From NCBI RefSeq assembly GCF_029962605.1, contig NZ_CP124750.1, positions 2,728,001 through 2,792,000 on the forward strand: DNA of 64,000 nt. Direction: 5' to 3'. Both the position numbers and the translations under genes were made by a program. This stretch comes from Serratia sarumanii (GTDB lineage: Bacteria; Pseudomonadota; Gammaproteobacteria; Enterobacterales; Enterobacteriaceae). Below the pieces are notes generated by a model. It was given only the letters and a program-made list of their open reading frames with translations. It was not told where the DNA came from and ran no database searches. Shown in pieces: positions 36,335 to 47,499 of the stretch (its first letter is position 1; the number at the start of each line of letters is the position of its first letter).

Positions 36335-37795
36335 ATGACAACATTTTATACCGTAATCAGTTGGCTCATGGTGTTCGGCTACTGGCTGCTGATCGCCGGC
36401 GTGACGATGCGCATTTTGATGAAACGCCGTGCGGTTCCCTCTGCCATGGCCTGGCTGCTGGTTATCTATATTCTGCCGCTGTTCGGCATCGTGGCCTATT
36501 TATCGTTCGGCGAGCTGCATCTAGGCAAACGCCGGGCCGAGCGCGCCAAGGCCATGTGGCCGTCGACCGCCCGTTGGCTGAAGGAGCTGAAAGAGAGCCG
36601 CCGCATCTTCGCCACCGAATACAGCGAAGTCGCCGAACCGCTGTTCCAGCTGTGCAACCGCCGCCAGGGCATCGACGGCGTCAAGGGCAACCAGCTGCAG
36701 CTGCTCACCACCACCGACGACACGCTGAAAGCGCTGATCCGCGACATCGAGCTGGCGCGCCACAACATCGAAATGGTGTTCTATATCTGGCAGCCCGGCG
36801 GCCTGGTCGATCAGGTGGCCGAATCGTTGATGGCCGCCGCGCGGCGCGGCGTACACTGCCGCCTGATGCTCGACTCCGCCGGCAGCCTGCAATTTTTCCG
36901 CAGCCCCTACCCGGCGATGATGCGCAATGCCGGCATCGAAGTGGTGGAAGCGCTGAAGGTCAACCTGCTGCGCGTGTTCCTGCGCCGCATGGATCTGCGT
37001 CAGCACCGCAAAGTGGTGCTGATCGACAACTACATCGCCTATACCGGCAGCATGAACATGGTCGATCCGCGCTACTTCAAGCAGGATGCGGGCGTCGGCC
37101 AGTGGATCGACCTGATGGCGCGCATGGAAGGCCCGGTGGCCACCACCATGGGCATCGTCTATGCCTGTGACTGGGAGATTGAAACCGGCAAGCGCATTCT
37201 GCCGCCGCCGCCGGACGTCAACATCATGCCGTTCGAACAGGAGAGCGGCCACACCATTCAGGTGATCGCCTCCGGCCCCGGCTTCCCCGAGGAGATGATC
37301 CACCAGGCGCTGCTGACCGCGGTCTATTCCGCCCGCGAGCAGCTGATCATGACCACGCCGTACTTCGTGCCGAGCGACGATCTGCTGCACGCCATCTGCA
37401 CCGCCGCCCTGCGCGGCGTCGAGGTCAGCATCATCGTGCCGCGCGACAACGATTCGATGATGGTGCGCTGGGCCAGCCGCGCGTTCTTCTCCGAGCTGCT
37501 GGAGGCCGGCGTCAGGATCTATCAGTTCGAAGGCGGCCTGCTGCATACCAAGAGCGTGCTGGTGGACGGGCAACTCAGCCTGGTCGGCACCGTCAATCTG
37601 GATATGCGCAGCCTGTGGCTGAATTTCGAGATCACGCTGGTGATCGATGATGACGGCTTCGGCAGCGATTTGGCCTGCGTGCAGGAAGATTACATCGCCC
37701 GTTCCAAACTGCTGAACGCCAAAGAGTGGCTGAAGCGGCCGTTCTGGCATCGCCTGGTCGAGCGCCTGTTCTACTTTTTCAGCCCGCTGCTGTAA
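36335..37795 (+). CDS. clsA: Cardiolipin synthase A
   Basis: ClsA condenses two phosphatidylglycerols to cardiolipin in the inner membrane. The 486-residue protein, the same length as E. coli ClsA, has two N-terminal membrane helices (about 5-25 and 35-58) and two phospholipase-D HKD motifs, [18 protein letters not shown] (about 224-241) and [18 protein letters not shown] (about 404-421). The ATG at 36335 gives the family N-terminus [10 protein letters not shown]; the open frame reaches 36149. Confidence 0.96.
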   Translation: MTTFYTVISWLMVFGYWLLIAGVTMRILMKRRAVPSAMAWLLVIYILPLFGIVAYLSFGELHLGKRRAERAKAMWPSTARWLKELKESRRIFATEYSEVAEPLFQLCNRRQGIDGVKGNQLQLLTTTDDTLKALIRDIELARHNIEMVFYIWQPGGLVDQVAESLMAAARRGVHCRLMLDSAGSLQFFRSPYPAMMRNAGIEVVEALKVNLLRVFLRRMDLRQHRKVVLIDNYIAYTGSMNMVDPRYFKQDAGVGQWIDLMARMEGPVATTMGIVYACDWEIETGKRILPPPPDVNIMPFEQESGHTIQVIASGPGFPEEMIHQALLTAVYSAREQLIMTTPYFVPSDDLLHAICTAALRGVEVSIIVPRDNDSMMVRWASRAFFSELLEAGVRIYQFEGGLLHTKSVLVDGQLSLVGTVNLDMRSLWLNFEITLVIDDDGFGSDLACVQEDYIARSKLLNAKEWLKRPFWHRLVERLFYFFSPLL

Positions 37796-37851
37796 AAGCC
37801 GCGACGAGCGTGCTTTAATAGCGCCAAATCATTTGTTATCAGGATTTTTTT

Positions 37852-38175
37852 ATGGATTTGAATAACCGCCTTACCGAAGACGAAACGCTGGAACAGGCCT
37901 ACGACATCTTCCTCGAATTGGCCGGCGACAATCTGGATCCGGCGGATATTCTGCTGTTCAACCTGCAGTTTGAAGAGCGCGGCGGCGCCGAACTGTACGA
38001 CCCCTCCGAAGACTGGAGCGAGCACGTGGATTACGATCTGAACCCGGACTTCTTCGCCGAGGTGGTGATCGGTCTGGCGGACAGCGACGGCGAGCCGATC
38101 AACGACGTGTTCGCCCGCGTGCTAATCTGCCGCGAGAAAGACCACAAGCTGTGCCACATTCTGTGGAAAGAGTGA
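37852..38175 (+). CDS. yciU: YciU, putative dsDNA mimic (HI1450 family)
   Basis: YciU is a 107-residue acidic protein (many Asp/Glu in 1-80) of the HI1450 family, proposed from structure to mimic double-stranded DNA and, in Haemophilus, to bind HU. It starts with [20 protein letters not shown] and lies between clsA and oppF, as in E. coli. Confidence 0.93.
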   Translation: MDLNNRLTEDETLEQAYDIFLELAGDNLDPADILLFNLQFEERGGAELYDPSEDWSEHVDYDLNPDFFAEVVIGLADSDGEPINDVFARVLICREKDHKLCHILWKE

Positions 38176-38200
38176 TTCGCCGATAGCATATCGGATAAAA

Positions 38201-38232
38201 AAAAGCCCCGCTCATTCAGCGGGGCTTTTTGT
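38201..38232. terminator. Bidirectional terminator between yciU and oppF
   Basis: AAAAGCCCCGCT (38201-38212) and AGCGGGGCTTTT (38218-38229) form a 12-bp stem with A/T runs on both sides, ending yciU and the opp operon. Confidence 0.92.
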
Positions 38233-38249
38233 TGCCGGCTAGCGGCGCA

Positions 38250-39247
38250 TTACAGCGGATCGACCTTCAGGCACGAAACCGCATGGCGGAAACTGCCCTC
38301 CAGCAGCGGGCGCGTCTTGGCGCACTCCGGCCCGGCGATCGGGCAGCGGGTGCGGAACACGCAGCCGGTCGGCGGGTTGATCGGCGAAGGCAGCTCCCCT
38401 TCCAGCAGTTGGATCTGCTTTTCCTTCTCCTTGTCCGGATCCGGGATCGGCACCGCCGACATCAGCGCTTTGGTGTAAGGGTGCTGCGGATTGTGGTACA
38501 CCTCGTCATAAGTGCCCAGCTCCACCGCATGGCCCAGATACATCACCAGCACGCGATCGGAAATGTGCTTCACCACCGCCAAGTCGTGGGCGATAAAGAT
38601 CAGTGACAGCCCCATCTCGCGCTGCAGCTGCTGCAGCAGGTTCACCACCTGTGCCTGAATCGACACGTCCAGCGCGGAGACCGGCTCGTCGCAGATCACC
38701 AGCTTCGGCTCGAGGATCAGCGCGCGCGCGATGCCGATACGCTGGCACTGGCCGCCGGAAAACTCGTGCGGGTAGCGGTTGATCAGGTTAGGCAGCAGGC
38801 CGACCTTCAGCATCATCGCCTTGACCTTGTCCTTCACTTCCTGACGCGGCATTTTCGGGTAGTAGGTGCGCAGCGGCTCGGCGATGATCTCGCCGATGGT
38901 CATGCGCGGGTTGAGCGAAGCCAGCGGATCCTGGAAGATCATCTGGATATCGCTGCGGGTTTTGCGCCAGTCGGCGTCGCTCATGCCCAGCAGATCTTTG
39001 CCCAGCCAGGCGACGCGCCCGCTGGTGGCTTTCACCAGGCCGATGATGGCGCGCGCGAAGGTGGACTTGCCGCAGCCGGACTCGCCGACCACGCCCAGGG
39101 TTTCCCCCTCGAACAGCCGCAGCGTGACGCCATCGACCGCTTTCAGGGTTTTCGGCGGCTGCCAGAACCACTGTTTGTCGTCATGAATGTCGAAGTGCAC
39201 TTTCAAATCGGCCACTTCGAGCAGCACTTTCTTGTCGGTTACCGCTG

Positions 39248-39251
<4 letters not shown>
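38250..39251 (-). CDS. oppF: Oligopeptide ABC importer, ATPase OppF
   Basis: OppF is one of two ATPases of the oligopeptide importer. The 333-residue protein has Walker A GESGCGKS (about 54-61), signature FSGGQCQR, Walker B LVICDEP, and the C-terminal cysteine motif (CVFRTRCP...C) that binds an iron-sulfur cluster in this family. Its start overlaps the oppD stop by four bases (39248-39251), showing translational coupling. Confidence 0.96.
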
Positions 39252-40264
<1,013 letters not shown>

Positions 40265-40275
40265 GATTGCACTCC

Positions 40276-41184
40276 TTAACGATCTTTCGGGTCGAGGGCG
40301 TCACGCAGGCCATCGCCGATAAAGTTGAAACAGAACAGAGTGACAACCAGGAAACCCGCCGGGAACAGCAGCAACCACGGTGAAACTTCCATTGAGTTGG
40401 CGCCGTCGCTGAGCAATGCGCCCCAGCTGCTGAGCGGCTCCTGCGTGCCCAGCCCCAGGAAGCTGAGGAAGGATTCGAACAGGATCATGCTCGGCACCAG
40501 CAGCGAGGCATACACCACCACCACGCCGAGCACGTTCGGCACGATATGCCGCAGCACGATATTGCGCGTGGAGACGCCGCACACCAGCGCCGCTTCGATG
40601 AACTCCTTGCGCTTCAGGCCGAGGGTTTGGCCGCGCACGATACGCGCCATATCCAGCCACGACACCATGCCGATCGCCACGAAGATAAGCAGGATGTTCT
40701 GGCCGAAAAAGGTCACCAGCAGGATCACGAAGAACATGAACGGGAAGGAGTTGAGGATCTCCAGCAGGCGCATCATCACCGAGTCGACCTTGCCGCCCAG
40801 ATAGCCGGACATCGCGCCGTACAGGGTGCCGACGATCACTGCCACCAGCGCCGCCGCCACGCCGACCATCAGCGAGATGCGCCCGCCGATCGCCACGCGC
40901 ACCAGCAGATCGCGCCCGGAGGAGTCGGTGCCGAAATAGTGCCCCGATTCCACGCTTGGCGCGGCGGACATCATCGCCCAATCGGTATCGTCGTAGGCAA
41001 ATTGCGACAGCATCGGCGCCAGCACCACAAACAGCGTGATCAACACCAGAATGAACAGGCTGCTGACCGCCGCGCGGTTGTGCATAAAGCGCCGGCGCGC
41101 GTCTTGCCACAGGCTGCGTCCTTCCACTTCCAGCTTCTCGCTGAAGTGTTCCAGAGCTTCGCTGTTCTTTTTAGTCAACATCAT
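40276..41184 (-). CDS. oppC: Oligopeptide ABC importer, permease OppC
   Basis: OppC is a 302-residue inner-membrane permease with six helices, an N-terminal cytoplasmic extension and the EAA coupling loop near [18 protein letters not shown]. It pairs with OppB to form the channel, and begins 14 bases after oppB. Confidence 0.95.
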   Translation of the reverse strand: MMLTKKNSEALEHFSEKLEVEGRSLWQDARRRFMHNRAAVSSLFILVLITLFVVLAPMLSQFAYDDTDWAMMSAAPSVESGHYFGTDSSGRDLLVRVAIGGRISLMVGVAAALVAVIVGTLYGAMSGYLGGKVDSVMMRLLEILNSFPFMFFVILLVTFFGQNILLIFVAIGMVSWLDMARIVRGQTLGLKRKEFIEAALVCGVSTRNIVLRHIVPNVLGVVVVYASLLVPSMILFESFLSFLGLGTQEPLSSWGALLSDGANSMEVSPWLLLFPAGFLVVTLFCFNFIGDGLRDALDPKDR

Positions 41185-41198
41185 TCGCGTGCTCCAGA

Positions 41199-42119
41199 TT
41201 AATAACGGATTTTCGGATCGATGACCGCATACAGCACATCGACGATCGCGTTGAACAGAATGGTCAGTGCGCCCACCAGAATGGTCAGGCTCAATACCAG
41301 GGAGTAGTCGCGGTTCAGCGCGCCGTTAACGAACAGCTGGCCGATCCCCGGCAGACCGTAGATGGTTTCGATCACCATCGAACCGGTGATGATGCCGACG
41401 AACGCCGGCCCCATGTAGGACAGCACCGGCAGCAGCGCCGGCTTCAGCGCGTGGCGGAAAATGATGCGACGCATCGGCAAGCCTTTGGCGCGCGCGGTGC
41501 GGATGAAGTTGGAGTGCAGCACTTCAATCATCGAGCCGCGCGTGATACGGGCGATGCTGGCGATATAGGCAAGCGACAGCGCCACCATCGGCAGGATGAT
41601 GAATTTAGGCGCGCCGCCGTTCCAGCCGCCGCCCGGCAGCCATTTCAGCGTGATGGCGAAGATCAGCACCAGCAGCGGCGCCACCACGAAACTGGGTATC
41701 ACCACCCCGGTCATGGCGAACCCCATCACCGTGTAGTCCCATTTGGTGTTCTGATTCAGCGCGGCAATCACGCCTGCGCTCACCCCCAGCACCACCGCCA
41801 GCAGAAACGCGGCCAGGCCGAGTTTGGCGGACACCGGGAAAGAGCCGGCGACCAGATCGTTGACCGAATAGTCCTTGTATTTAAAGGACGGGCCGAAGTC
41901 TCCCTGCGCAAGCTGCGCCAGATAATGACCGTACTGTTTCCAGATCGGGTCGTTCAAATGATATTTGGCCTCGATATTCGCCATAACTTCTGGCGGCAAT
42001 GCGCGCTCACCGGTAAATGGACTGCCGGGCGCCAGGCGCATCATGAAGAATGAGATGGTGATAAGGATAAATAGTGTCGGGATCGCTTCCAGCAAGCGAC
42101 GAAGTATAAATTTAAGCAT
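41199..42119 (-). CDS. oppB: Oligopeptide ABC importer, permease OppB
   Basis: OppB is a 306-residue six-helix permease starting MLKFILRRLLEAIPTLFILI, with the EAA loop in RTARAKGLPMRRIIFRHALKP. It lies 83 bases after oppA, with a stable hairpin between them. Confidence 0.96.
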   Translation of the reverse strand: MLKFILRRLLEAIPTLFILITISFFMMRLAPGSPFTGERALPPEVMANIEAKYHLNDPIWKQYGHYLAQLAQGDFGPSFKYKDYSVNDLVAGSFPVSAKLGLAAFLLAVVLGVSAGVIAALNQNTKWDYTVMGFAMTGVVIPSFVVAPLLVLIFAITLKWLPGGGWNGGAPKFIILPMVALSLAYIASIARITRGSMIEVLHSNFIRTARAKGLPMRRIIFRHALKPALLPVLSYMGPAFVGIITGSMVIETIYGLPGIGQLFVNGALNRDYSLVLSLTILVGALTILFNAIVDVLYAVIDPKIRY

Positions 42120-42170
42120 TGCCCTAACCCTGTGCGACAGCCTGATGACGGCTTATTATTCTCAACATGG

Positions 42171-42192
42171 GCCGGCGGCCTGCGCCGCCGGC
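42171..42192 (-). terminator. Intercistronic hairpin between oppA and oppB
   Basis: GCCGGCGGC and GCCGCCGGC form a perfect 9-bp stem with loop CTGC and no T run. Such hairpins stabilise upstream mRNA or partly end transcription, allowing more binding protein than permease. Confidence 0.65.
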
Positions 42193-42202
42193 TCTTACCG
42201 TA

Positions 42203-43840
42203 TCAATGCTTGATGATGTACAGGTTTTTGTCGTACACGTTATCAAGCGGGTCTTTGCCGGTGTAGCCACCGACGTAAGGTTTCACCAAACGGGCGTTCA
42301 CGTAGTAATACAGCGGAACGATGGCGGAATCCTTATCCAGCTGAACTTCCGCTTTCTGATACAGATCGGCGCGCTCGTCTTTGGTCTTCGCGGTCAGCAC
42401 GTTGGCCATCAGCTTGTCGAACTCGGCGCTCTTGTAGTGCGGGGTGTTACTGCTGCTGTCGGACAACATCATGTTCAGGAACGAACTCGGTTCGTTGTAG
42501 TCGGCGCACCAGCCGGCGCGCGCCACGTCATAGGTGCCCTGATGGCGGGTATCCAGGAAGGTTTTCCACTCCTGGTTCACCAGCTTCACGTCCACGCCCA
42601 GGTTTTTCTTCCAGATGGAGGCGGCGGCGATCGCCAGCTTCTTGTGCAGGTCTGAAGTGTTGTACAGCAGGGAGAAGGTCAGCGGTTTGCCCGGGCCGTA
42701 GCCGGCTTCCGCCAGCAGTTTCTTCGCCGCTTCGTTGCGTTTTTCCTGCGTCCAGCCGAACCACTCCGGCGGGGTCAGCTTGGCGCCGTCGGTGTATGGC
42801 GGCGTAAAGCTGTAGGCCGGCAGATCGCCCTGGTTTTTCACCTTGTTGACGATGATGTCGCGATCCATGCCCAGCTTCAGCGCTTCACGTACGCGCGCAT
42901 CGGTGAACGGCGCCTTCTGGTTGTTGATTTCGTAGTAATAGGTGCACAGGTAAGGATCGACATGCACCTCTTTCGGGATCTCTTTTTTCAGCTTCTGGAA
43001 CAGTTCGATCGGCATGTTGTTGTAAGTCATGTCGATTTCGCCGGTGCGGTAGCGGTTAACGTCGGTCACTTCCGACGAAATAGGCAGGAACGTCACTTTA
43101 TTGATGATGGTTTTGGCGTTATCCCAATATTCCGGGTTGCGTTCCAGTACGATGCGTTCGTTGACAATCCAGTCTTTCAGTTTGTAGGCGCCGTTGCTGA
43201 CGTAGTTGGCCGGCAGCGTCCACTTCTCGCCAAACTTCTCCACCGCGTCTTTGTAAACCGGCTTCATGGCGTAGTGCGGGGTCATTTCAACCAGATAAGG
43301 CACCGGCTCGCTCAGGGTCACCTGGAAGGTGTGGTCGTCGATGGCCTTCACGCCCAGCGTCGACTTGTCTTTTTTACCGGCGATGATGTCATCGACGTTT
43401 TCCACGTGGGCGTATTGCAGGTAGCTGGCGTAAGGCGACGCGGTTTTCGGATCCACCACGCGCTGCCAGCTATAGACGAAATCTTGCGCCGTTACCGGCT
43501 TGCCGTTGGACCATTTGGCGTCTTTACGCAGGTGGAAGGTCCAGACTTTGAAATCCTTGTTATCCCAGCTTTCCGCGACGCCCGGCACGATGGAACCGTC
43601 CGGGCTGTTGTTCGCCAGGCCTTCCATCAGATCGCGGGTGACGTTGTTTTCCGGCACGCCCTCGATTTTGTGCGGATCCAGCGACTGCACTTCGGAACCG
43701 TTGTTTTTGACGATTTCTTGCTTGTCGGCCAGTTGCACGCCTGCAGGAACCTCGGCGGCAAAGGCGGAGGTGGTTGCTGTGATGCCCAGCGCGGCGATGA
43801 CGCCGGCGGCAATGAGCGTTTTCTTCGTGATGTTGGTCAT
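42203..43840 (-). CDS. oppA: Periplasmic oligopeptide-binding protein OppA
   Basis: OppA captures oligopeptides (two to five residues, little sequence preference) in the periplasm. The 545-residue precursor has a signal peptide ending in TSAFA (about residue 29) and the SBP_bac_5 fold, with VQSLDPHKIEGVPENN, AKWSNGKPVTAQDFVYSWQR and the DVARAGWCADYNEP segment. Of the two tandem copies this one is closer to E. coli OppA, starting MTNITKKTLIAAG, and it directly precedes oppB. Confidence 0.96.
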   Translation of the reverse strand: MTNITKKTLIAAGVIAALGITATTSAFAAEVPAGVQLADKQEIVKNNGSEVQSLDPHKIEGVPENNVTRDLMEGLANNSPDGSIVPGVAESWDNKDFKVWTFHLRKDAKWSNGKPVTAQDFVYSWQRVVDPKTASPYASYLQYAHVENVDDIIAGKKDKSTLGVKAIDDHTFQVTLSEPVPYLVEMTPHYAMKPVYKDAVEKFGEKWTLPANYVSNGAYKLKDWIVNERIVLERNPEYWDNAKTIINKVTFLPISSEVTDVNRYRTGEIDMTYNNMPIELFQKLKKEIPKEVHVDPYLCTYYYEINNQKAPFTDARVREALKLGMDRDIIVNKVKNQGDLPAYSFTPPYTDGAKLTPPEWFGWTQEKRNEAAKKLLAEAGYGPGKPLTFSLLYNTSDLHKKLAIAAASIWKKNLGVDVKLVNQEWKTFLDTRHQGTYDVARAGWCADYNEPSSFLNMMLSDSSSNTPHYKSAEFDKLMANVLTAKTKDERADLYQKAEVQLDKDSAIVPLYYYVNARLVKPYVGGYTGKDPLDNVYDKNLYIIKH

Positions 43841-43989
43841 ACTTATCGACTCCAGTTTTTTATTATCACAGGCTCTTCGTGGAGCCTGCGTTGCCCGTAA
43901 GCGGACTCTGTTTTCCCGCCGCCGCGGAACGAATGCGGCGGCCGGCCTTCCCTATATTCCTCCGCGAACTAGCGCCAGGAATACCCCTT

Positions 43990-45627
43990 TTACTGCTTGA
44001 TAATGTACAGATTTTTAACGTCGGTATAGTCCAGCGGATCTTTGCCGGTGAACCCGCCCACCGTCGGCTTGATCAACCGCGCGCTGACGCGGTAATAAAC
44101 CGGGACCAACGCGGAGTCTTTGTCCAGCTGCGCTTCCGCCTGCTGATAGAGCGCGGCGCGCGCGGCCTCATCCGGCGCCTTCAGCGTGGCGGCCATGATG
44201 GCGTCGAACGCCGGGCTCTTATAGAACACGGTATTGATGCTGCTGTTGGACAGCACCAGGTTCAGGAACGCGCTGGGCTCGTTGTAATCCCCGCACCAGG
44301 TGGCGCGCGCCACGTCGTATTGCCCCTGATGACGGCTCTCCAGCGACGTTTTCCATTCCTGGTTGCGCAGCGTGACCTCAGCGCCCAGGTTCTTCTTCCA
44401 CATCGACGCGGCGGCGATCGCCTGCTGTTTGTTTTGATCGGAGGTGTTGTACAGCAGCGAGAATTTCAGCGGCTTGGCGTCGCTGTAGCCCGCTTCCGCC
44501 AGCAGTTTCCTGGCTTCAGCGTTGCGCTGTTCCTGGCTCCAGCCGGCCCACGCGGGTTGCGTGAAGTTAGCGCCTTCCGTGAAGGTCGGCGTGAAGCTGT
44601 AGGCCGGGATCTGCCCCTGGCCCATGATCTTGTTGGCGATGATGTCGCGATCCAGCGTCATCTTCACCGCCGTACGCACGCGCGCATCGGTGAACGGCGC
44701 CTGCTTGTTATTGAGCTCGTAATAGAAGGTGCACAGATAAGGGTTAACGTGCAGCTGTTCAGGCATTTCGCGCTTCATCTTGACGTACAGGTATGGCGGA
44801 ATGGCGCTGTTGGTGATATCGATCTCGCCGCTGCGGAAGCGGTTAACGTCGCTGACTTCCGAGGTAATCGGCAGGAAGGTCGCCTGATTGATCACCGTCT
44901 GCTTGTTGTTCCAGTAGCTCGGGCTGCGCTCCAGCACGATGCGCTCGTTCACCACCCACTCTTTCAGGCGGTAAGCGCCGTTACCGACGTAGTTGGCAGG
45001 CAGCGTCCATTTATCGCCGAATTTCTCCACCACCGCCCGTTTGACCGGTTTGAGCGACGTGTGGCTCAGCATGCTGATGAAATACGGCACCGGCTCGCTC
45101 AGCGTCACCTGCAGCGTTTGATCGTCCAGCGCCTTGACGCCGAGGGTCTGCGGGCTCTTCTTACCGGTCAGGATGTCGTCGATATTCTCGACTTTGGTGT
45201 ATTGCAGGTAGCTGGCATAGGGCGAGGCGATTTTCGGATCGGCCAGACGCTGCCAGCTGTAGACGAAATCTTGCGCGGTCACCGGGCTGCCGTCGCTCCA
45301 CACCGCGCCGGGACGCAGGTGGAAAGTCCACTGCTGATAATTCTGGTTTTCCCAGCTCGCCGCCGCCGCCGGCACCACATGCCCGTTGGCGTCGGTGCTC
45401 ACCAGCCCTTCCAGCAGGTTAAGAATGATATTGCTTTCCGGTACGCCCTCGACCTTATGCGGATCCAATGAAGCCACTTCGCTACCGTTATTGATCACAA
45501 TATTCTGCTGCTGCGCCAACTGAACGCCGGCCGGCACCTGCGCCGCCCAACCGCTATTTACGGCGCCGACGCTCAGCGCGCCGCTAATCAACAAGGTCAA
45601 AGAAGTACGCTTCAGGGTTTGCTGCAT
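43990..45627 (-). CDS. Second OppA paralogue
   Basis: The 545-residue protein has the same domain plan and length as the adjacent OppA, with motifs VASLDPHKVEGVPESN, AVWSDGSPVTAQDFVYSWQR and DVARATWCGDYNEP. Its signal peptide ends in NSGWA (about residue 29). The two copies diverge widely in the middle and around the ligand pocket, while framework motifs stay the same, so specificity has probably changed. It is promoter-proximal in the opp cluster, 149 bases before oppA. Confidence 0.93.
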   Translation of the reverse strand: MQQTLKRTSLTLLISGALSVGAVNSGWAAQVPAGVQLAQQQNIVINNGSEVASLDPHKVEGVPESNIILNLLEGLVSTDANGHVVPAAAASWENQNYQQWTFHLRPGAVWSDGSPVTAQDFVYSWQRLADPKIASPYASYLQYTKVENIDDILTGKKSPQTLGVKALDDQTLQVTLSEPVPYFISMLSHTSLKPVKRAVVEKFGDKWTLPANYVGNGAYRLKEWVVNERIVLERSPSYWNNKQTVINQATFLPITSEVSDVNRFRSGEIDITNSAIPPYLYVKMKREMPEQLHVNPYLCTFYYELNNKQAPFTDARVRTAVKMTLDRDIIANKIMGQGQIPAYSFTPTFTEGANFTQPAWAGWSQEQRNAEARKLLAEAGYSDAKPLKFSLLYNTSDQNKQQAIAAASMWKKNLGAEVTLRNQEWKTSLESRHQGQYDVARATWCGDYNEPSAFLNLVLSNSSINTVFYKSPAFDAIMAATLKAPDEAARAALYQQAEAQLDKDSALVPVYYRVSARLIKPTVGGFTGKDPLDYTDVKNLYIIKQ

Positions 45628-46323
45628 AATCGAGGCTCCTTTTCACCGACAAGCATCGCTTATCGAAGTTTGTGAAGTGTTTATAAGAATTCTAAATAAA
45701 CGGATACCAGCAAAAATCATTCCCGTTTTTATGGCGCATTTCAGTTAATTGACCACGGGAAAGTTGCTCGGAAATTAGCAGAAGCCAAATTCCATAGCCA
45801 ATAAATTTTACGAAAATGTTAAGCAATTCTCTTTTATCGCACGAAGCCCGATCCGTCCCCTGCGTTCGAGGCCAAGAAAAACCAATGTCATTGATATGAT
45901 TTTAAAGGCAAAAAAACCGAATTCATTTCAATTGAAACCGTCAGCACGATCTCACCGCCGCAAAAAGAAACATTCAGTTAACAATCCAATCATTCAAAGA
46001 ACAAACACCTGTCTACGGGCGGTTAATCACTAATAACACCTGGATGAAAGTGAGACAAGCCCCACAGAATGATGTGACTAATTTAACAACAGCTTTACCG
46101 TTGAACAGGGGCAAAATGCGCGAAAAGGGGGGAGGAAAAGTGTTTGAAATAGCGCTCAGCGTTTTTTTTGAGCAGCAACATGAGATTTATGCAACATAAG
46201 AGTGCAACGGCATAATTTTTATTCACTCTGTGCACTATAATAATGCGAACCAATAAATAATTTAAACTTTAAAATTAATTTTAGCTGCGCCGACGCGAAA
46301 GGTACGCGGCTAAACAAAGGGTA
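45628..46323. other. Long AT-rich region between the oppA paralogue and ychE
   Basis: These 696 bases are clearly AT-richer than the genes around them and contain no convincing frame. They should hold the opp promoter and a long leader. A C/A-rich stretch on the minus strand at 45668-45682 resembles a GcvB target. Short inverted repeats are present but none is a clear terminator. Confidence 0.5.
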
Positions 46324-46968
46324 TTACAACAGGCCGGGGAATATCGCCTTAATGCCGGTAACGATAAACTCGATGCCGAGCGCCATCAGCAGCAGACCCA
46401 TGATACGGGTGATCACGTTGATGCCGGTCTGCCCCAGCAAACGCACCAACAGCGGCGCGGCGCGGAACAACAGCCAGCAACAAAAGGCGAACAAGGCGAT
46501 CGCCACCGTAAAGCCGAGCAGGCTTTGCCAGTTGTGATAACGGGAACTCCACACGATGGTGGAACTGATCGCCCCCGGCCCCGCCATCAGCGGCAGCGCT
46601 AACGGCACCACGCCGATGCTTTCGCGGATCGCGCTCTCCGATTTCTCCTGTTTGTTTTGCTTGTCTTCCCCCAGCTTGCCGCTGATCATCGACATGGCGA
46701 TGGTCACCACCAGAATACCGCCGGCGATGCGGAACGAATCGATAGAGATGCCGAACATCCGCAGGATCCCTTCGCCCAGGAAAAGCGACGTCCACAAAAT
46801 GATGGCGACCGACAGGTTGGCGGTCAGGTTGGTTTTATTGCGCCCCGCTTCCGCCTGGTAGCTGGTCATGCTGATAAACACCGGCAAGATGCCCACCGGG
46901 TTGACCAGCGCAAACAGACCGACAAAGAACTTGATAAAGCCGGAAAGATCCAACAGAGATTGGCCCAC
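46324..46968 (-). CDS. ychE: YchE, MarC-family membrane protein
   Basis: The 214-residue protein has six hydrophobic segments, and the motif LVNPVGILPVFISMT in the first (about 20-34) is typical of the MarC/YchE (UPF0056) family. Once linked to multiple antibiotic resistance, MarC itself was shown not to confer it, and the role remains unknown. It lies between opp and adhE, as in E. coli. Confidence 0.93.
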   Translation of the reverse strand: MGQSLLDLSGFIKFFVGLFALVNPVGILPVFISMTSYQAEAGRNKTNLTANLSVAIILWTSLFLGEGILRMFGISIDSFRIAGGILVVTIAMSMISGKLGEDKQNKQEKSESAIRESIGVVPLALPLMAGPGAISSTIVWSSRYHNWQSLLGFTVAIALFAFCCWLLFRAAPLLVRLLGQTGINVITRIMGLLLMALGIEFIVTGIKAIFPGLL

Positions 46969-47499
46969 AGATGCTCCGCATTAATCGCTATAAAAAAGGT
47001 GTGCTGCCTATGCGCGCTAATGTAATGGAATTGGCGCGGGTAATCCATCCGGCCCAAGCAGCATTTTTGACTGTCAGCAAGTTATGCAACGAAACAAATG
47101 TCCTTTGTTAAAGTGATGTATGGCCTTTTGATTTTTTATGTTGAAAAAAGAGTCATCGCTCGCAGTTATCAAGAATGATTCCCAACACCGGCAAGCTGAA
47201 AGGTGTCAGCTTGCACTTTTCATGATTTAGATCACAAATCGACTACCCAACAGTAGGTAAGCTCTTAGTCGTAGTCAGGGAGTAGAACAAAGTCGGCGGC
47301 AGCCCAGCCGGTTCCCTTCTCCTCACTGCCTGCCCCTCCGGTTGGCGTAGGGTGAAGCTCTTTAAGCAAATCAGCAGCATGCGAAGAAATAACGCGGGAA
47401 AGCCCCGGTATTCAAATCACCGTTTATTCCCGTTATGACTATACTAGTGGCTCGCACGGCTTATTTACTGAAAGAGTTTAACATTATCAGGAGAGCATT
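46969..47499. other. adhE upstream region
   Basis: These 531 bases lie between ychE (leftward) and adhE (rightward). They include a CRP/FNR-like half-palindrome CATGA-N6-TCACA at 47221-47236 and a GC-rich stretch at 47290-47420 able to fold. A long structured adhE leader is known in E. coli, where RNase III cleavage frees the ribosome-binding site (here AGGAGAG at 47489-47495). The regulatory reading is inference. Confidence 0.4.

Noticed and set aside
43879..45471. 530-residue plus-strand frame opposite the oppA paralogue
   Set aside because: It mirrors the codon bias of the sense gene and shows no domain; the sense gene is unmistakably an OppA homologue.
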